Positions 23,065 to 31,477 of a DNA stretch of 64,000 bases are shown piece after piece (position 1 is the stretch's first letter; the number at the start of each line of letters is the position of its first letter). The stretch is from Leifsonia sp. CL147 (GTDB lineage: Bacteria; Actinomycetota; Actinomycetes; Actinomycetales; Microbacteriaceae). Position numbers and translations under genes: made by a program. The DNA lies in NCBI RefSeq assembly GCF_900114565.1, contig NZ_FOTM01000001.1, positions 62,678 through 126,677 of the forward strand, given 5' to 3'. The notes beneath the pieces were generated by a model, which had not been told where the DNA came from, ran no database searches, and saw nothing but the letters and a program-made list of their open reading frames with translations.

Positions 23065-23070
23065 AAGGAT
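23065..23070 (+). promoter_or_regulatory. -10 box of the lactonase gene (leaderless)
   Basis: AAGGAT (within TAAGGAT) ends 6 nt before the ATG at 23077. It faces the nucS promoter. Confidence 0.45.
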
Positions 23071-23076
23071 GGACGC

Positions 23077-24123
23077 ATGACCCGTCACCTCCTCATCGGT
23101 ACGTACACCGAGCGCCTTTCCTTCGTCGACGGCCATGCGGACGGACTGCTCTCGGCCCGCTTCGACGGGACGGCGGTGACGGACGTCGTGCTCGCCGCGG
23201 GCCCCGCTAACCCGTCCTGGGTTGCTTTCGCGCCGGATGGGGCGGCCGCGTACGCGGTCAGCGAGACGGAGCCCGACGGTGCGGTCGTGGCGTTCGCGCG
23301 GGCGGACGACGGGACACTGACCGAGCTCGCATCCGTGTCGAGCGGCGGTGCGTCGCCGGCACACCTGGTGGTGCATCCCTCCCGGCCGCTGCTGATCACG
23401 GGCACCTACGGGAGCGGGACCATCTCGGTGTTCGCTCTGAACGACGACGGGTCGATCGGGGAGCGGACGGCCTTCGTGCAGCACGAGGGCCGCGGCCCGG
23501 AGCCGTCGCGTCAGGACGCGCCGCACGTCCACCAGCTGAATGTGGACCCCGTGAGAGGAGACGTCGTGGTCGTCGACCTCGGGCTCGGCGAAGTGCGCTG
23601 GTACGCCCTCTCGGACGACGGGCGGCTGAGCCTGCGGCCGGAGGCGACCGTGGTGCTCGGGTCGGCCGGGCCGCGGCACCTCGCCTTCCTCCCGGACGGC
23701 CGGCACGTGGTCGTCGTCAACGAGCTGGACTCCAGCATCGACGTGCTCCGGAGGGAGGGCGACCGGTTCGTGCGGGCGCAGAGCACCACGACGCGCGCGG
23801 ACGGCGCCCACGGGGACAATGCCCCGGCGGCGGTCTGCGTCAGCGCGTCCGGCAGCACCGTGCTGGCCAGCAATCGCGGGGACGACACGATCGCCGTGTT
23901 CGCGTTCGACCCGGACGCGTCGCGGCTCACGCTCGTCGCCTCCATCCCGGTGGGCGGACGGACGCCGCGCGACCTCGTGATCGCTCCCGACGGCGACCGG
24001 GTGCTCGCCGCCTGCCAGGACAGCGACGTGGTGACCGTGTTCGCCTTCGACGACGCGTCGCGCACCCTCACCCCGCTCGGCGCATCCACCGTGCCCACCC
24101 CCGTCTGCCTAGCCTTCGCCTAA
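23077..24123 (+). CDS. lactonase family seven-bladed beta-propeller (6-phosphogluconolactonase YbhE type)
   Basis: A 348-residue propeller protein of the YbhE/lactonase family. It opens TRHLLIGTYTERLSFVDGH and shows repeated blade motifs such as GPANPSWVAFAPDGAAAY, DAPHVHQLNVDPVRGDV, GPRHLAFLPDGRHVVVVNEL and GRTPRDLVIAPDGDRVLAAC. Members hydrolyse 6-phosphogluconolactone or cyclise carboxylic acids; the exact substrate is not clear from sequence. Start 23077 agrees with the leaderless spacing. It converges on the MFS gene across a family B repeat. Confidence 0.85.
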   Translation: MTRHLLIGTYTERLSFVDGHADGLLSARFDGTAVTDVVLAAGPANPSWVAFAPDGAAAYAVSETEPDGAVVAFARADDGTLTELASVSSGGASPAHLVVHPSRPLLITGTYGSGTISVFALNDDGSIGERTAFVQHEGRGPEPSRQDAPHVHQLNVDPVRGDVVVVDLGLGEVRWYALSDDGRLSLRPEATVVLGSAGPRHLAFLPDGRHVVVVNELDSSIDVLRREGDRFVRAQSTTTRADGAHGDNAPAAVCVSASGSTVLASNRGDDTIAVFAFDPDASRLTLVASIPVGGRTPRDLVIAPDGDRVLAACQDSDVVTVFAFDDASRTLTPLGASTVPTPVCLAFA

Positions 24124-24140
24124 CCCGCACCTGCTGCCCC

Positions 24141-24239
24141 CCGCGCCCCGCCCCCCACCGTCGAGTCCGCACAGATTGCACGCTCGCCCGGCGTGTCGCG
24201 TGCAGTCTTTGCGTACTCGACGGTGGGGCGCGGGGCGCA
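24141..24239. repeat. long inverted repeat, family B copy 2
   Basis: Core arms CACCGTCGAGTCCGCACAGATTGCAC-type (left) and GTGCAGTCTTTGCGTACTCGACGGTG-type (right) around an 18-bp loop, extended by GC-rich arms (CGCGCCCCG and CGGGGCGCG). The core matches copy 1 at 20503-20597, including the same arm mismatches (GTCCGCA against GTACGCA). It lies between the ends of converging lactonase and MFS genes. Confidence 0.88.
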
Positions 24240-24279
24240 GGCGCGCGGGGCGGGGGGGGCGGGGCGCGGGGGCGAGGCG

Positions 24280-25545
24280 TCAGGCGGGTTCGGAGGCGTT
24301 CTCGCGCGGGGCGGCGGCGGGAGCGGGGGCCGGGCGCACGGCGGAGGAGGCGAGGAGGGATGCGATGAGCAGCGTGAGGACCAGGAAGAGCGCGTTCAGC
24401 AGCCCGAAGTGCTGCCCCAGGAAGCCGATGGCGGGCGGCCCGACGAGGAACGCGCAGTACCCGATGATCGCCACGGCGGAGACGCGCGCGGCCGGGTTCG
24501 CAGCGCCGTCGGCCGCCGCCGACATCCCGAGCGGGAAGCCGAGCGAGACGCCGAGCCCCCACAGCACGGTGCCGATCACGACCAGCCAGAGCGGTCCGCC
24601 GAGGATGAACAGCACCAGCCCGACCGCGCCCATCCCTGCGGTGACGCGGATGGCGGCCACGCGGCCGATGCGGTCGACGACGGGCCCGCCGGCCACTCGC
24701 CCGATGGTCATCGCGGCGACGAAGAAGCCGAAGACGACGGCGCCCATCGAGTTCGACTGGCCGTGCCCGTCCACTACGGCGAGCGAGATCCAGTCGTTCG
24801 CCGATCCCTCGCCGAACGCCATCCCGAGGATCACGACGCCGATCAGGATGAGGCGCCAGTCCGCCCACACGGCCAGCGCCGCGCGCATGCGCTCGCCGAA
24901 GGGGACGCGCGGGGCCTCCCCGACCTCGTCGCCGAGGTCGGCCTCCCGCGGGATGAACCGGATGGCGACGAGGACGGCGACGACGATCATGATCGCGATG
25001 ACCAGCAGGTGCCACACGACCGCGATGGCGAGCCAGGCAGCGAGCGCCCCGATGCCGGCGCCCACCACCGTGCCGAGGCTGAAGCAGGCGTGCATCAGCG
25101 GCAGCAGCGTCTTGCCGACCTCGCGTTCGACGGCGGTGGCCTCGACGTTCATCATGACGTCGACCATCCCGTTGCCGAATCCGAGAAGGATGAGGCCGAC
25201 CGCCACGATCGGCACGCTGTGCACGAGGGACGAGCCGAGCCCGAGGAGGAGGATGCCCGTGGCGACGATCGCCAGCGCACCGACCATCCCGCGGTGAGGC
25301 CCGAAGCGGACGAGCGCGACCGACGACAGCGACAGGCCGACGATGGAGCCGATCGACAGCCCGAGGATGAGCAACCCGATCGCCGCGGGGTCCTTTCCGA
25401 GGCCGAGATCGTCGCGGATGCCCGGGATGCGGGCGACCCACGATGCGATGGACAGGCCGGAGAGGATGAAGACGACGAACACGGCGTTCCGCCAGGCGCT
25501 GAGCTCGCGACGGGAGCGGTGAGGGGTCGAGATCGGCTGCGACAT
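24280..25545 (-). CDS. MFS transporter
   Basis: A 421-residue major facilitator protein with 12 predicted helices. Helix 1 begins AVFVVFILSGLSIASWVARIPGI; a motif A-like loop is RFGPHRG; FGNGMVDVMMNVEATAVE in helix 4 and LMHACFSLGTVVGAG in helix 5 resemble the fucose-permease/YfcJ-like branch. Substrate unknown, perhaps a sugar. It diverges from a LacI regulator with a double operator between them, so repression by that protein is likely. AGGAAAA precedes the ATG. Confidence 0.85.
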   Translation of the reverse strand: MSQPISTPHRSRRELSAWRNAVFVVFILSGLSIASWVARIPGIRDDLGLGKDPAAIGLLILGLSIGSIVGLSLSSVALVRFGPHRGMVGALAIVATGILLLGLGSSLVHSVPIVAVGLILLGFGNGMVDVMMNVEATAVEREVGKTLLPLMHACFSLGTVVGAGIGALAAWLAIAVVWHLLVIAIMIVVAVLVAIRFIPREADLGDEVGEAPRVPFGERMRAALAVWADWRLILIGVVILGMAFGEGSANDWISLAVVDGHGQSNSMGAVVFGFFVAAMTIGRVAGGPVVDRIGRVAAIRVTAGMGAVGLVLFILGGPLWLVVIGTVLWGLGVSLGFPLGMSAAADGAANPAARVSAVAIIGYCAFLVGPPAIGFLGQHFGLLNALFLVLTLLIASLLASSAVRPAPAPAAAPRENASEPA

Positions 25546-25573
25546 CGGGGATTTTCCTGTGGGTGTGGTCGGC

Positions 25574-25602
25574 TCGAATCGTTTCGACTCGAAACGATTC
25601 GA
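25574..25602. promoter_or_regulatory. paired LacI-type operators
   Basis: TCGAATCGTTTCGA (25574-25587) and its inverted copy TCGAAACGATTCGA (25589-25602) are separated by one base, making a near-perfect palindrome of 29 bp. TCGAAACGNTTCGA is a typical LacI-family site. They lie between the MFS gene and the LacI gene and abut the LacI -10 box. Confidence 0.75.
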
Positions 25603-25603
25603 C

Positions 25604-25609
25604 TAAGCT
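25604..25609 (+). promoter_or_regulatory. -10 box of the LacI gene (leaderless)
   Basis: TAAGCT, 7 nt before the GTG at 25617. The operators end 1 bp upstream, so bound repressor would block this promoter. Confidence 0.6.
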
Positions 25610-25616
25610 ATCACAC

Positions 25617-26684
25617 GTGAAAGAACCCCGTACAGCCGTCGCGAGCACGCGGCCCACCCTCGCCGCTGTCGCCCGGCTGGCCGGAGTCTCGAACTCTACC
25701 GCGTCCCTCGCCTTCTCGGGCACGGGCCCGGTCTCCGAGGCCACCCGCGAACGGGTCCTCGCCGCAGCGCAGCGGCTCAACTACGCCGGGCCCGACCCGC
25801 GCGCCCGCTCCCTGCGCCGCGGCCGCTCCGGCATCGTCGGCGTCGTCATGGAAGAACGGGTGCGGGATGCCTTCCGCGACCCGATCAAGATCGCGCTGCT
25901 CGACGGCATCAGCGAAGAGATCGGAGCGATCGATTCGGGCCTCCTCATCCTCACCGATGCAGGGGAGGCCGCCCAGCGCATCGAGGATGCCCCGATGGAT
26001 GCGGTGGTCCTGATCGGCTGCAGCCCCCGGATGGACGAGTCGGTCGGCATGCTCCGCCGCCGCGGCATCCCGGTCGTGGCCATCGAGGGGGACCCGGCGT
26101 TCGGGGTTCCGACGATCGGCCAGGACAACCGCGAGGCGACCCGCGTCGCGGCACAGCACCTGCACGATCTCGGGCACCGCGACGTCGCCGTCGTGACGCT
26201 GTCGCTCACCCGGGACCGCGCGCGCGGGCCGCTCACGGCCGAGCGGCTGGCCGCCGGAAGCTCCACCACCGCGGTCGAGCGTCTGGCGGGGGCGCGCGAC
26301 GTCTTCCCGGACGCCGGCGGGTGGATCACGCGCGGATCCTTCGTCGAGGAGGGACGCGCAGCGGGCCGTGCGCTCCTCGCCGATGTCCGCACCCGGCCGA
26401 CCGCCGTCATCGCCCAGAGCGACCTGCTCGCCGCCGGCGTCATCCGGGCCGCGGAGGAGCTGGGCCTCGAGGTCCCCGGGGATGTCAGCGTCGTCGGCTT
26501 CGACGGCGTCCGCGTCGACGGGCTCTGGCCCTACGACCTGACCACACTCGTCCAGCCCGCTGTCGACAAGGGCCGGGCGGCGGGGCGCGCAGTGGTGGAG
26601 ATGCTCGAGGGCGGCGTGCCGCATCCCTCGACCTTCACCAGCGTCTTCCACCAGGGCAACACCACGGCGGCGCCCCGGCCGTAG
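25617..26684 (+). CDS. LacI-family transcriptional regulator
   Basis: A 355-residue LacI/GalR protein. The HTH and hinge (about 14-65) read LAAVARLAGVSNSTASLAFSG, then VSEATRERVLAAAQRLNYAGPDPRARSLRRGRSG. The periplasmic-binding-like domain shows IGQDNREATRVAAQHLHDLGHRDVAVV and VSVVGFDGVRVDGLWPYDLTTLVQP. The effector is unknown. GTG 25617 is supported by the -10 box. Likely autoregulated and controlling the divergent MFS gene. Confidence 0.9.
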   Translation: MKEPRTAVASTRPTLAAVARLAGVSNSTASLAFSGTGPVSEATRERVLAAAQRLNYAGPDPRARSLRRGRSGIVGVVMEERVRDAFRDPIKIALLDGISEEIGAIDSGLLILTDAGEAAQRIEDAPMDAVVLIGCSPRMDESVGMLRRRGIPVVAIEGDPAFGVPTIGQDNREATRVAAQHLHDLGHRDVAVVTLSLTRDRARGPLTAERLAAGSSTTAVERLAGARDVFPDAGGWITRGSFVEEGRAAGRALLADVRTRPTAVIAQSDLLAAGVIRAAEELGLEVPGDVSVVGFDGVRVDGLWPYDLTTLVQPAVDKGRAAGRAVVEMLEGGVPHPSTFTSVFHQGNTTAAPRP

Positions 26685-26704
26685 TCGGGCAGCGCGGCGC
26701 TGCG

Positions 26705-26710
26705 TAGGGT
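26705..26710 (+). promoter_or_regulatory. -10 box of the M20 hydrolase gene (leaderless)
   Basis: TAGGGT, 6 nt before the ATG at 26717. It gives the hydrolase its own promoter despite the 32-bp gap after the LacI gene. Confidence 0.5.
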
Positions 26711-26716
26711 GACCGT

Positions 26717-27958
26717 ATGGATCTCGAAGCCCTCTACCGCGACCTGCACTCCCATCCCGAGCTCGCCTTCACCGAGCACCGCACCGCCGGTATCGTCGCC
26801 GGGCACCTGGCGGACCTCGGTCTCGAGGTGCACACCGGCATCGCGACGACGGGTGTCGTCGGCGTCCTGCGCAACGGCGCCGGGCCGACGGTGCTGCTCC
26901 GGGCCGACATGGATGCGCTCCCCGTCCGCGAGCAGACCGGCCTTCCGTGGGCCTCGACCGCGACGGTCGTCGACGAGCACGGGGATGCGGTCCCGCTGAT
27001 GCATGCGTGCGGGCACGACATCCACGTCACCTGCCTCCTCGGCGCCGTCGAGGCGCTGGCCGCCGCGCGCGCGGAGTGGTCGGGGACGCTGGTCGCCCTC
27101 TTCCAGCCTGCCGAGGAGCAGGGCGGCGGCGCACAGGTGATGGTCGAGGACGGGCTGTACGAGAGGATCCCCGTACCGGACATCGTGCTGGGCCAGCACG
27201 TCGTCCCGCACCCTGCCGGGATGGTGGGAGCGCATCCGGGAGCCGCGCTCGCGGCGGTGGACACGATGGAGGTGACCCTCCACGGTCGCGGCGGTCACGG
27301 CTCGCAGCCGGAGACGACCATCGACCCGGTCGTCATGGCGGCGGCCACCGTCATGCGCCTGCAGACGGTCGTCTCGCGGGAAGTCTCGCCGAAGGACACG
27401 GCGGTGGTCACCGTCGGCAGCCTCCATGCGGGCACGAAGAACAACATCATCGCGGCGGAGGCGACGCTGGGCATCAGCGTGCGGAGCTTCGACGAGGGGG
27501 TGCGCCAGCGGGTCCTGGCCGGTGTGGACCGGATCATCGCGGCCGAGTCGCAGGCGTCCGGCGCGCCGACGGCTCCGGAGATGGAATGGGGCGAGCGGTA
27601 TCCGGTCACGATGAACGACCCGGAGGCCACGGCCCGGGTGAACGCCGCTTTCGCGGCTGCGTTCGGCGAGGAGCACGTACTCAGCCCCGGCGCACTGTCG
27701 GGCAGCGAGGACGTCGGAAACCTGGCGACGGCCGCCGGTGCACCGTTGGTGTACTGGCTGCTCGGCGGGAGCGACCCGGAAGCGGTGCGCGCGGCGGTGG
27801 CCGCCGGGACGGTCGATCGCGACATCCCGACGAACCACTCGCCGTTCTTCGCCCCGCTGCCGCAGCCGACGATCGACACCGGCGTCCGGGCGCTCGTCGT
27901 GGCCGCGCGGGAGTGGCTGCGGTCGTCGTCGGACGGCCCGGCGGCTGAACATTCGTGA
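26717..27958 (+). CDS. M20-family amidohydrolase
   Basis: A 413-residue M20D metallohydrolase (hippurate hydrolase/IAA-amino acid hydrolase group). Metal and catalytic motifs are RDLHSHPELAFTEHRTA, LLRADMDALP, HACGHDIHVTCLL and LFQPAEEQGGGAQVM; the dimerisation domain has LHGRGGHGSQPETTIDPV; ALSGSEDVG and NHSPFFAP complete the site. It removes acyl groups from N-acyl amino acids or similar amides; the substrate is unknown. Its last three codons and TGA stop lie inside the first palindrome of the 27949-28245 array, so the C-terminus EHS is repeat-encoded. Confidence 0.9.
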   Translation: MDLEALYRDLHSHPELAFTEHRTAGIVAGHLADLGLEVHTGIATTGVVGVLRNGAGPTVLLRADMDALPVREQTGLPWASTATVVDEHGDAVPLMHACGHDIHVTCLLGAVEALAAARAEWSGTLVALFQPAEEQGGGAQVMVEDGLYERIPVPDIVLGQHVVPHPAGMVGAHPGAALAAVDTMEVTLHGRGGHGSQPETTIDPVVMAAATVMRLQTVVSREVSPKDTAVVTVGSLHAGTKNNIIAAEATLGISVRSFDEGVRQRVLAGVDRIIAAESQASGAPTAPEMEWGERYPVTMNDPEATARVNAAFAAAFGEEHVLSPGALSGSEDVGNLATAAGAPLVYWLLGGSDPEAVRAAVAAGTVDRDIPTNHSPFFAPLPQPTIDTGVRALVVAAREWLRSSSDGPAAEHS

Positions 27959-28245
27959 CGAATGTTGCGTTGGGGCGCGTGGGGGTGCGCATTCGTGACG
28001 AATGTTGCGTTGGGGCGCGTGGGAGTGCACATTCGTGACGAATGTTGCGTTGGGGCGCGTGGGAGTGCACATTCGTGACGAATGTTGCGTTGGCGCGCGT
28101 GGGAGTGCACATTCGTGACGAATGTTGCGTTGGCGCGCGTGGGGGTGCACATTCGTGACGAATGTTGCGTTGGGGTGCGTGGGGGTGCGCATTCGTGACG
28201 AATGTTGCGTTGGGGCGCGCGGGAGTGCACATTCGTGACGAATGT
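27949..28245. repeat. eight-copy palindrome array with exact 40-bp period
   Basis: The palindrome (A/G)CATTCGTGACGAATGT begins at 27949, 27989, 28029, 28069, 28109, 28149, 28189 and 28229, exactly 40 bp apart. The 23-bp intervals are nearly identical: TGCGTTGGGGCGCGTGGGAG followed by TGC, with single-base variants (GGCGCG/GGTGCG, GGGAG/GGGGG). It fills the space between converging M20 hydrolase and MATE exporter genes. The array is more homogeneous than the related cluster at 3007-3180, which suggests recent expansion. Confidence 0.95.
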
Positions 28246-28282
28246 TGCGCCCCGCCCCCGCCCCCCGGGTCGCGGCGAGCGG

Positions 28283-29617
28283 TCAGACGGTGGCGCCCGC
28301 GCGCATCCAGGCCCGACCGTGTGCCCGGAGGCCGAGGGTCGCCGCCCGGGCGCCGAGGTAGCCGAAGGCGAAGGCCGCCGTGAGCGCGGAGACGCCGGCG
28401 AGGTCGCGCCCGCCCCACATCGCCGCTGCCACCACCAGCGGGACGAAGACGGCCGCGTTGACGAGGCCGGTGAGCGCGAGGTAGCGCGCGTCGCCGGCGC
28501 CGATGAGCACGCCGTCCAGGACGAAGACGTAGCCGCTGAGCGGGGCTCCGAGTCCGACGATCGCGACGATCGGCGGGAGCAGCGCGGCGACGGAGGCGTC
28601 GCTCGTGAAGAGCGCGCCGACGAACGGGCTGACGGCGACGGTCAGGGCGCCGAGGACTGCTCCCGCGCCGACGCCCCACCGGAGGCAGCGGCTCAGCACG
28701 GCGCGCACGCTTGCCAGGTCGCCGGAGCCGAGTCCTTTGCCGATGAGCGCCTGCGCGGCGATCGCCAGCGCATCCAGGGCGAATGCGAGCGTTGCGAAGA
28801 TCGTCAGCGCGACCTGGAACGCCGCAAGCTCGCTCGGCCCGAGCCGCGTCGCCGCGAAGACGGCCAGGAGCATAGCCGCGCGGAGGCTCGCCGTGCGCAG
28901 CAGCAGCCAGCCGCCCGCACGGGCCGTGCGCCCGATACCGGTCCGGTGGGGGAGCAGGGGAGCGCCGACCCGGCGGGCGTGCCGCGCCACGATGACCGCG
29001 TAGACGAGCACCATCGCCCATTGGGCCGTCACCGTTCCGAGTGCCGAGCCAGCGATCCCGAGGCCCGCCACGTAGATGAACAGGACGTTCAGCAGGATGT
29101 TGGCACCGAAACCGGCGACGGCCACGACCAGGGGGGTCCGGGTGTCCTGGAGGCCGCGCAGCAGCCCGGTCGCGGCATAGACGATGAGCATGGCCGGGAG
29201 GCCGAGCATGGAGAGCGAGAGGTAGTGCGCGGCCTGTTCGGTCACCCCGGGGGAGGCGCCGAACAGCCCGGCGAGGAACGGCGACGTCGCCCATCCCGCA
29301 GCGGCGAGGACGATACCGAGCACCAGCGCGAGCCAGCAGCCGTCGACGCCCGCCGTCACGCCTCCGCGTTCGTCGCCCGCTCCCAGGCGGCGGCCCACCG
29401 CAGGCGTGGTGCTGTACGCCAGGAACACCATGAGGCCGACCACCGTCTGCAGCACCGCGCTCGCGATGCCGAGGCCGGCCAGCGGATCCACCCCGAGGTG
29501 ACCGACCATCGCCGAGTCGGCGAGCAGGAAGATCGGCTCGGCCACGAGCGCACCCAGGGCCGGGATCGCCAGGCGCAGGATCTCGCGGTCGACCGGGCGA
29601 TGGAGCGTGGGGTTCAC
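28283..29617 (-). CDS. MATE-family efflux transporter (DinF-like)
   Basis: A 444-residue, 12-helix MATE protein. It starts VNPTLHRPVDREILRLAIPALGALVAEPIFLLADSAMVGHLG, the standard entry of DinF-type MATE proteins, and contains VVGLMVFLAYSTTPAVGRRLGAG and GLLRGLQDTRTPLVV, also typical. MATE pumps export organic cations or drugs using H+ or Na+. The start is GTG 29617 with TAGCGT 8 nt upstream. It converges on the M20 hydrolase through the palindrome array. Confidence 0.9.
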   Translation of the reverse strand: MNPTLHRPVDREILRLAIPALGALVAEPIFLLADSAMVGHLGVDPLAGLGIASAVLQTVVGLMVFLAYSTTPAVGRRLGAGDERGGVTAGVDGCWLALVLGIVLAAAGWATSPFLAGLFGASPGVTEQAAHYLSLSMLGLPAMLIVYAATGLLRGLQDTRTPLVVAVAGFGANILLNVLFIYVAGLGIAGSALGTVTAQWAMVLVYAVIVARHARRVGAPLLPHRTGIGRTARAGGWLLLRTASLRAAMLLAVFAATRLGPSELAAFQVALTIFATLAFALDALAIAAQALIGKGLGSGDLASVRAVLSRCLRWGVGAGAVLGALTVAVSPFVGALFTSDASVAALLPPIVAIVGLGAPLSGYVFVLDGVLIGAGDARYLALTGLVNAAVFVPLVVAAAMWGGRDLAGVSALTAAFAFGYLGARAATLGLRAHGRAWMRAGATV

Positions 29618-29679
29618 GACGACTTACGCTAGCCCCACCGCGACGCTGTGTCGCACGGAGGGATGTCGGTGGCCGTCCC

Positions 29680-29685
29680 TACAGT
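29680..29685 (+). promoter_or_regulatory. -10 box of the 29692 gene (leaderless)
   Basis: TACAGT, 6 nt before the ATG at 29692. Confidence 0.5.
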
Positions 29686-29691
29686 GGACCC

Positions 29692-30315
29692 ATGAGCCAG
29701 CTGATGCCCGAACCGCTCGCCACCTGGACGTGGCGGCTCGAGCGGGTGCGCAGCGGACGCACGGTGCTGACGCGGGCGCAGGCGGCGACGGCGCGCGCCG
29801 ATCTGGTGAGCGACCGTTCCGCGCACGCCGGCGAGTACGAGGGGTACGACGACGAATACGCGGCGGCGCTCGACGAGCTCGAGGTGCTGTCGCGGCAGGC
29901 GAATCGCAGTGACGACCTCCTGGCGGTGCTCGCTGCCGACCGCCGCCGGGCGGAACGGGAGGGGGCCGCCGGCGATGTGCCCGCGACGACGCACGGGATG
30001 GGGCGGGCGCGCGCCTCGCTCGCCGGCGAACACGACCGGGTGCCGAAGGGCCTGCCCGACGCGCTCGACCAGTGGGTGCACCGGCTCATCCGCTACCGCG
30101 CCGGCGTCAAGGTCATCTCGCCCCTCGAGGCGGCGCGCGCCGAGATCCGGCTGCGCAACGAGGCCGACCTGAATCCGGCCGCTTATCGCACGGGCGTTGC
30201 CGCTGGATACTACGGCCGGGTGATCCGGGAGCTCGGCGAGATCGCGACGGCCGAACGCCCCGGCCGACGCGAGGTAGGGAGCCGGGTGCGGGGGCTCGGC
30301 GACGTGCTGGTCTGA
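29692..30315 (+). CDS. hypothetical soluble protein
   Basis: A 207-residue hydrophilic, mostly helical protein: MSQLMPEPLATWTWRLERVRSGRTVLTRAQ at the start, a charged middle and KGLPDALDQWVHRLIRYRAGVKVISPLEAARAEIRL toward the end. No membrane segment, signal peptide or known motif. The leaderless promoter and normal codon use support it as a real gene. No function assigned. The 138-bp gap to the next gene has no other gene. Confidence 0.65.
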   Translation: MSQLMPEPLATWTWRLERVRSGRTVLTRAQAATARADLVSDRSAHAGEYEGYDDEYAAALDELEVLSRQANRSDDLLAVLAADRRRAEREGAAGDVPATTHGMGRARASLAGEHDRVPKGLPDALDQWVHRLIRYRAGVKVISPLEAARAEIRLRNEADLNPAAYRTGVAAGYYGRVIRELGEIATAERPGRREVGSRVRGLGDVLV

Positions 30316-30453
30316 GGGATGCGGTGGTCCGGCCACCGCGACGGCCCCCTGCGCCCTCGTGTCCGTCAGAGCATCGGACCGGAATGGATGCGCGGCGGCG
30401 ACGATCGCGCCGGTACCATCGAGCGATACACGTGACGTGATGGGGGGCGGGCC

Positions 30454-31416
30454 GTGAGTCCGATCGAAGCGGCGGGAGTGCTGGGGGTGTCGCCGTCGGC
30501 GACACGGGACGAGGTGCTGCAGGCCTATGCGGCGCGCCTCAGCGAGGCGGGAGCCGACGACACGCGACGGGATGCGCTGACGGCTGCACGGGATGCGTTG
30601 CTCGCCGCGACATCCTGGCACCTGCCCGGGCCGCCCGCGCCCGTCGAGCCGCAGCAGGGGCCCAGCGAGCAGCGCCAGGCGCCGACCGCTCCGCAGCTGC
30701 CGCAGCAGCCCCCGACCACGCCGCCGTCGCAGCCAGCGCAGCCGTCGCCTTCGCAGCAGCCGATCTTTCCGCAGCCGACGTTCGCCCCGCCCGCTCCACG
30801 GCATTCCGCATCACCGAGCGGCCCGCACCCCGGCGGTCCCTACCCCGGCGGTCCGTATCCCGGCTACCCCCAAGCTGTTCCGCCCCAGCCCGGCCCTCCC
30901 TACGCCGGGCCCGCTGCACCCGGCCCGTGGTACCCGGGGCCGCCGGCGCGTCGCCGCCTCTCGACCGGCGCGATCGTGGGGATCACCGTGGGCGGCATCG
31001 CGGCCGGTCTGGTCATCCTGCTGGTGATGGTGTTCGCCATCACCTCGATCGGCGACAGCACCCGCCGCCTGGCCGAGTCGGGGAGCAGCAGCTCGGCACC
31101 GTACGCCCCGCCGTCGGACACGCCGTCGTCCGGTCCCTCCGACGGCAGCACCGATCCGGCGACGGAGGACTACGACGTCGACGGCGTCCACGTCCACTAC
31201 GTCGACGGCTGGACCTTCGAGCTCACTCCGACCCAGTCGTGCGTGGGTGCGACGATCACCGCCGGGTTCGCGGACAGCGTCGACGGCGACACTCTCGATG
31301 AGTGGACCGTCACCGCCGACCTGAAGGCGGGCGTGCCGTACGAGCTGACCATTCCCGACAGCGCCTCCACCCACCAGTACGTGGGAATCGACTCGATCGA
31401 CTGCACGCAGACCTGA
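30454..31416 (+). CDS. J-domain-like single-pass membrane protein
   Basis: A 320-residue protein in three parts. Residues 1-55 ([26 protein letters not shown]) resemble the first helices of a J domain, but the HPD tripeptide is absent. Residues 56-165 are Pro/Gln-rich with [14 protein letters not shown] repeats. A transmembrane helix ([25 protein letters not shown], about 170-195) leads to an external domain of about 110 residues with a Cys pair. The GTG start follows GGGGGGCGGG. It may be a scaffold or envelope sensor; function unknown. Confidence 0.68.
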   Translation: MSPIEAAGVLGVSPSATRDEVLQAYAARLSEAGADDTRRDALTAARDALLAATSWHLPGPPAPVEPQQGPSEQRQAPTAPQLPQQPPTTPPSQPAQPSPSQQPIFPQPTFAPPAPRHSASPSGPHPGGPYPGGPYPGYPQAVPPQPGPPYAGPAAPGPWYPGPPARRRLSTGAIVGITVGGIAAGLVILLVMVFAITSIGDSTRRLAESGSSSSAPYAPPSDTPSSGPSDGSTDPATEDYDVDGVHVHYVDGWTFELTPTQSCVGATITAGFADSVDGDTLDEWTVTADLKAGVPYELTIPDSASTHQYVGIDSIDCTQT

Positions 31417-31439
31417 TCCGGATTCAGCCCCAACACAAG

Positions 31440-31469
31440 ATTCACAAATTACTGAATACGGTGTAGCAT
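31440..31469 (+). promoter_or_regulatory. promoter and inverted repeat of the ABC exporter operon
   Basis: TTCACA (31441-31446) and TAGCAT (31464-31469) form -35 and -10 boxes with a 17-bp spacer; the ATG at 31478 is 8 nt after the -10. The inverted repeat ATTCA (31440-31444) and TGAAT (31453-31457) spans the -35 box and could bind the MarR-type regulator at the end of the operon. Confidence 0.6.
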
Positions 31470-31477
31470 CCCGTTTC

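Noticed and set aside
27949-28245. CRISPR array
   Set aside because: The intervals between repeats are nearly identical to each other, the repeat is 17 bp, and no cas genes are nearby. It is a tandem repeat.
28202-29632. Long plus-strand open frame opposite the MATE gene
   Set aside because: Same antisense-frame composition; the MATE gene on the other strand has clear family motifs.
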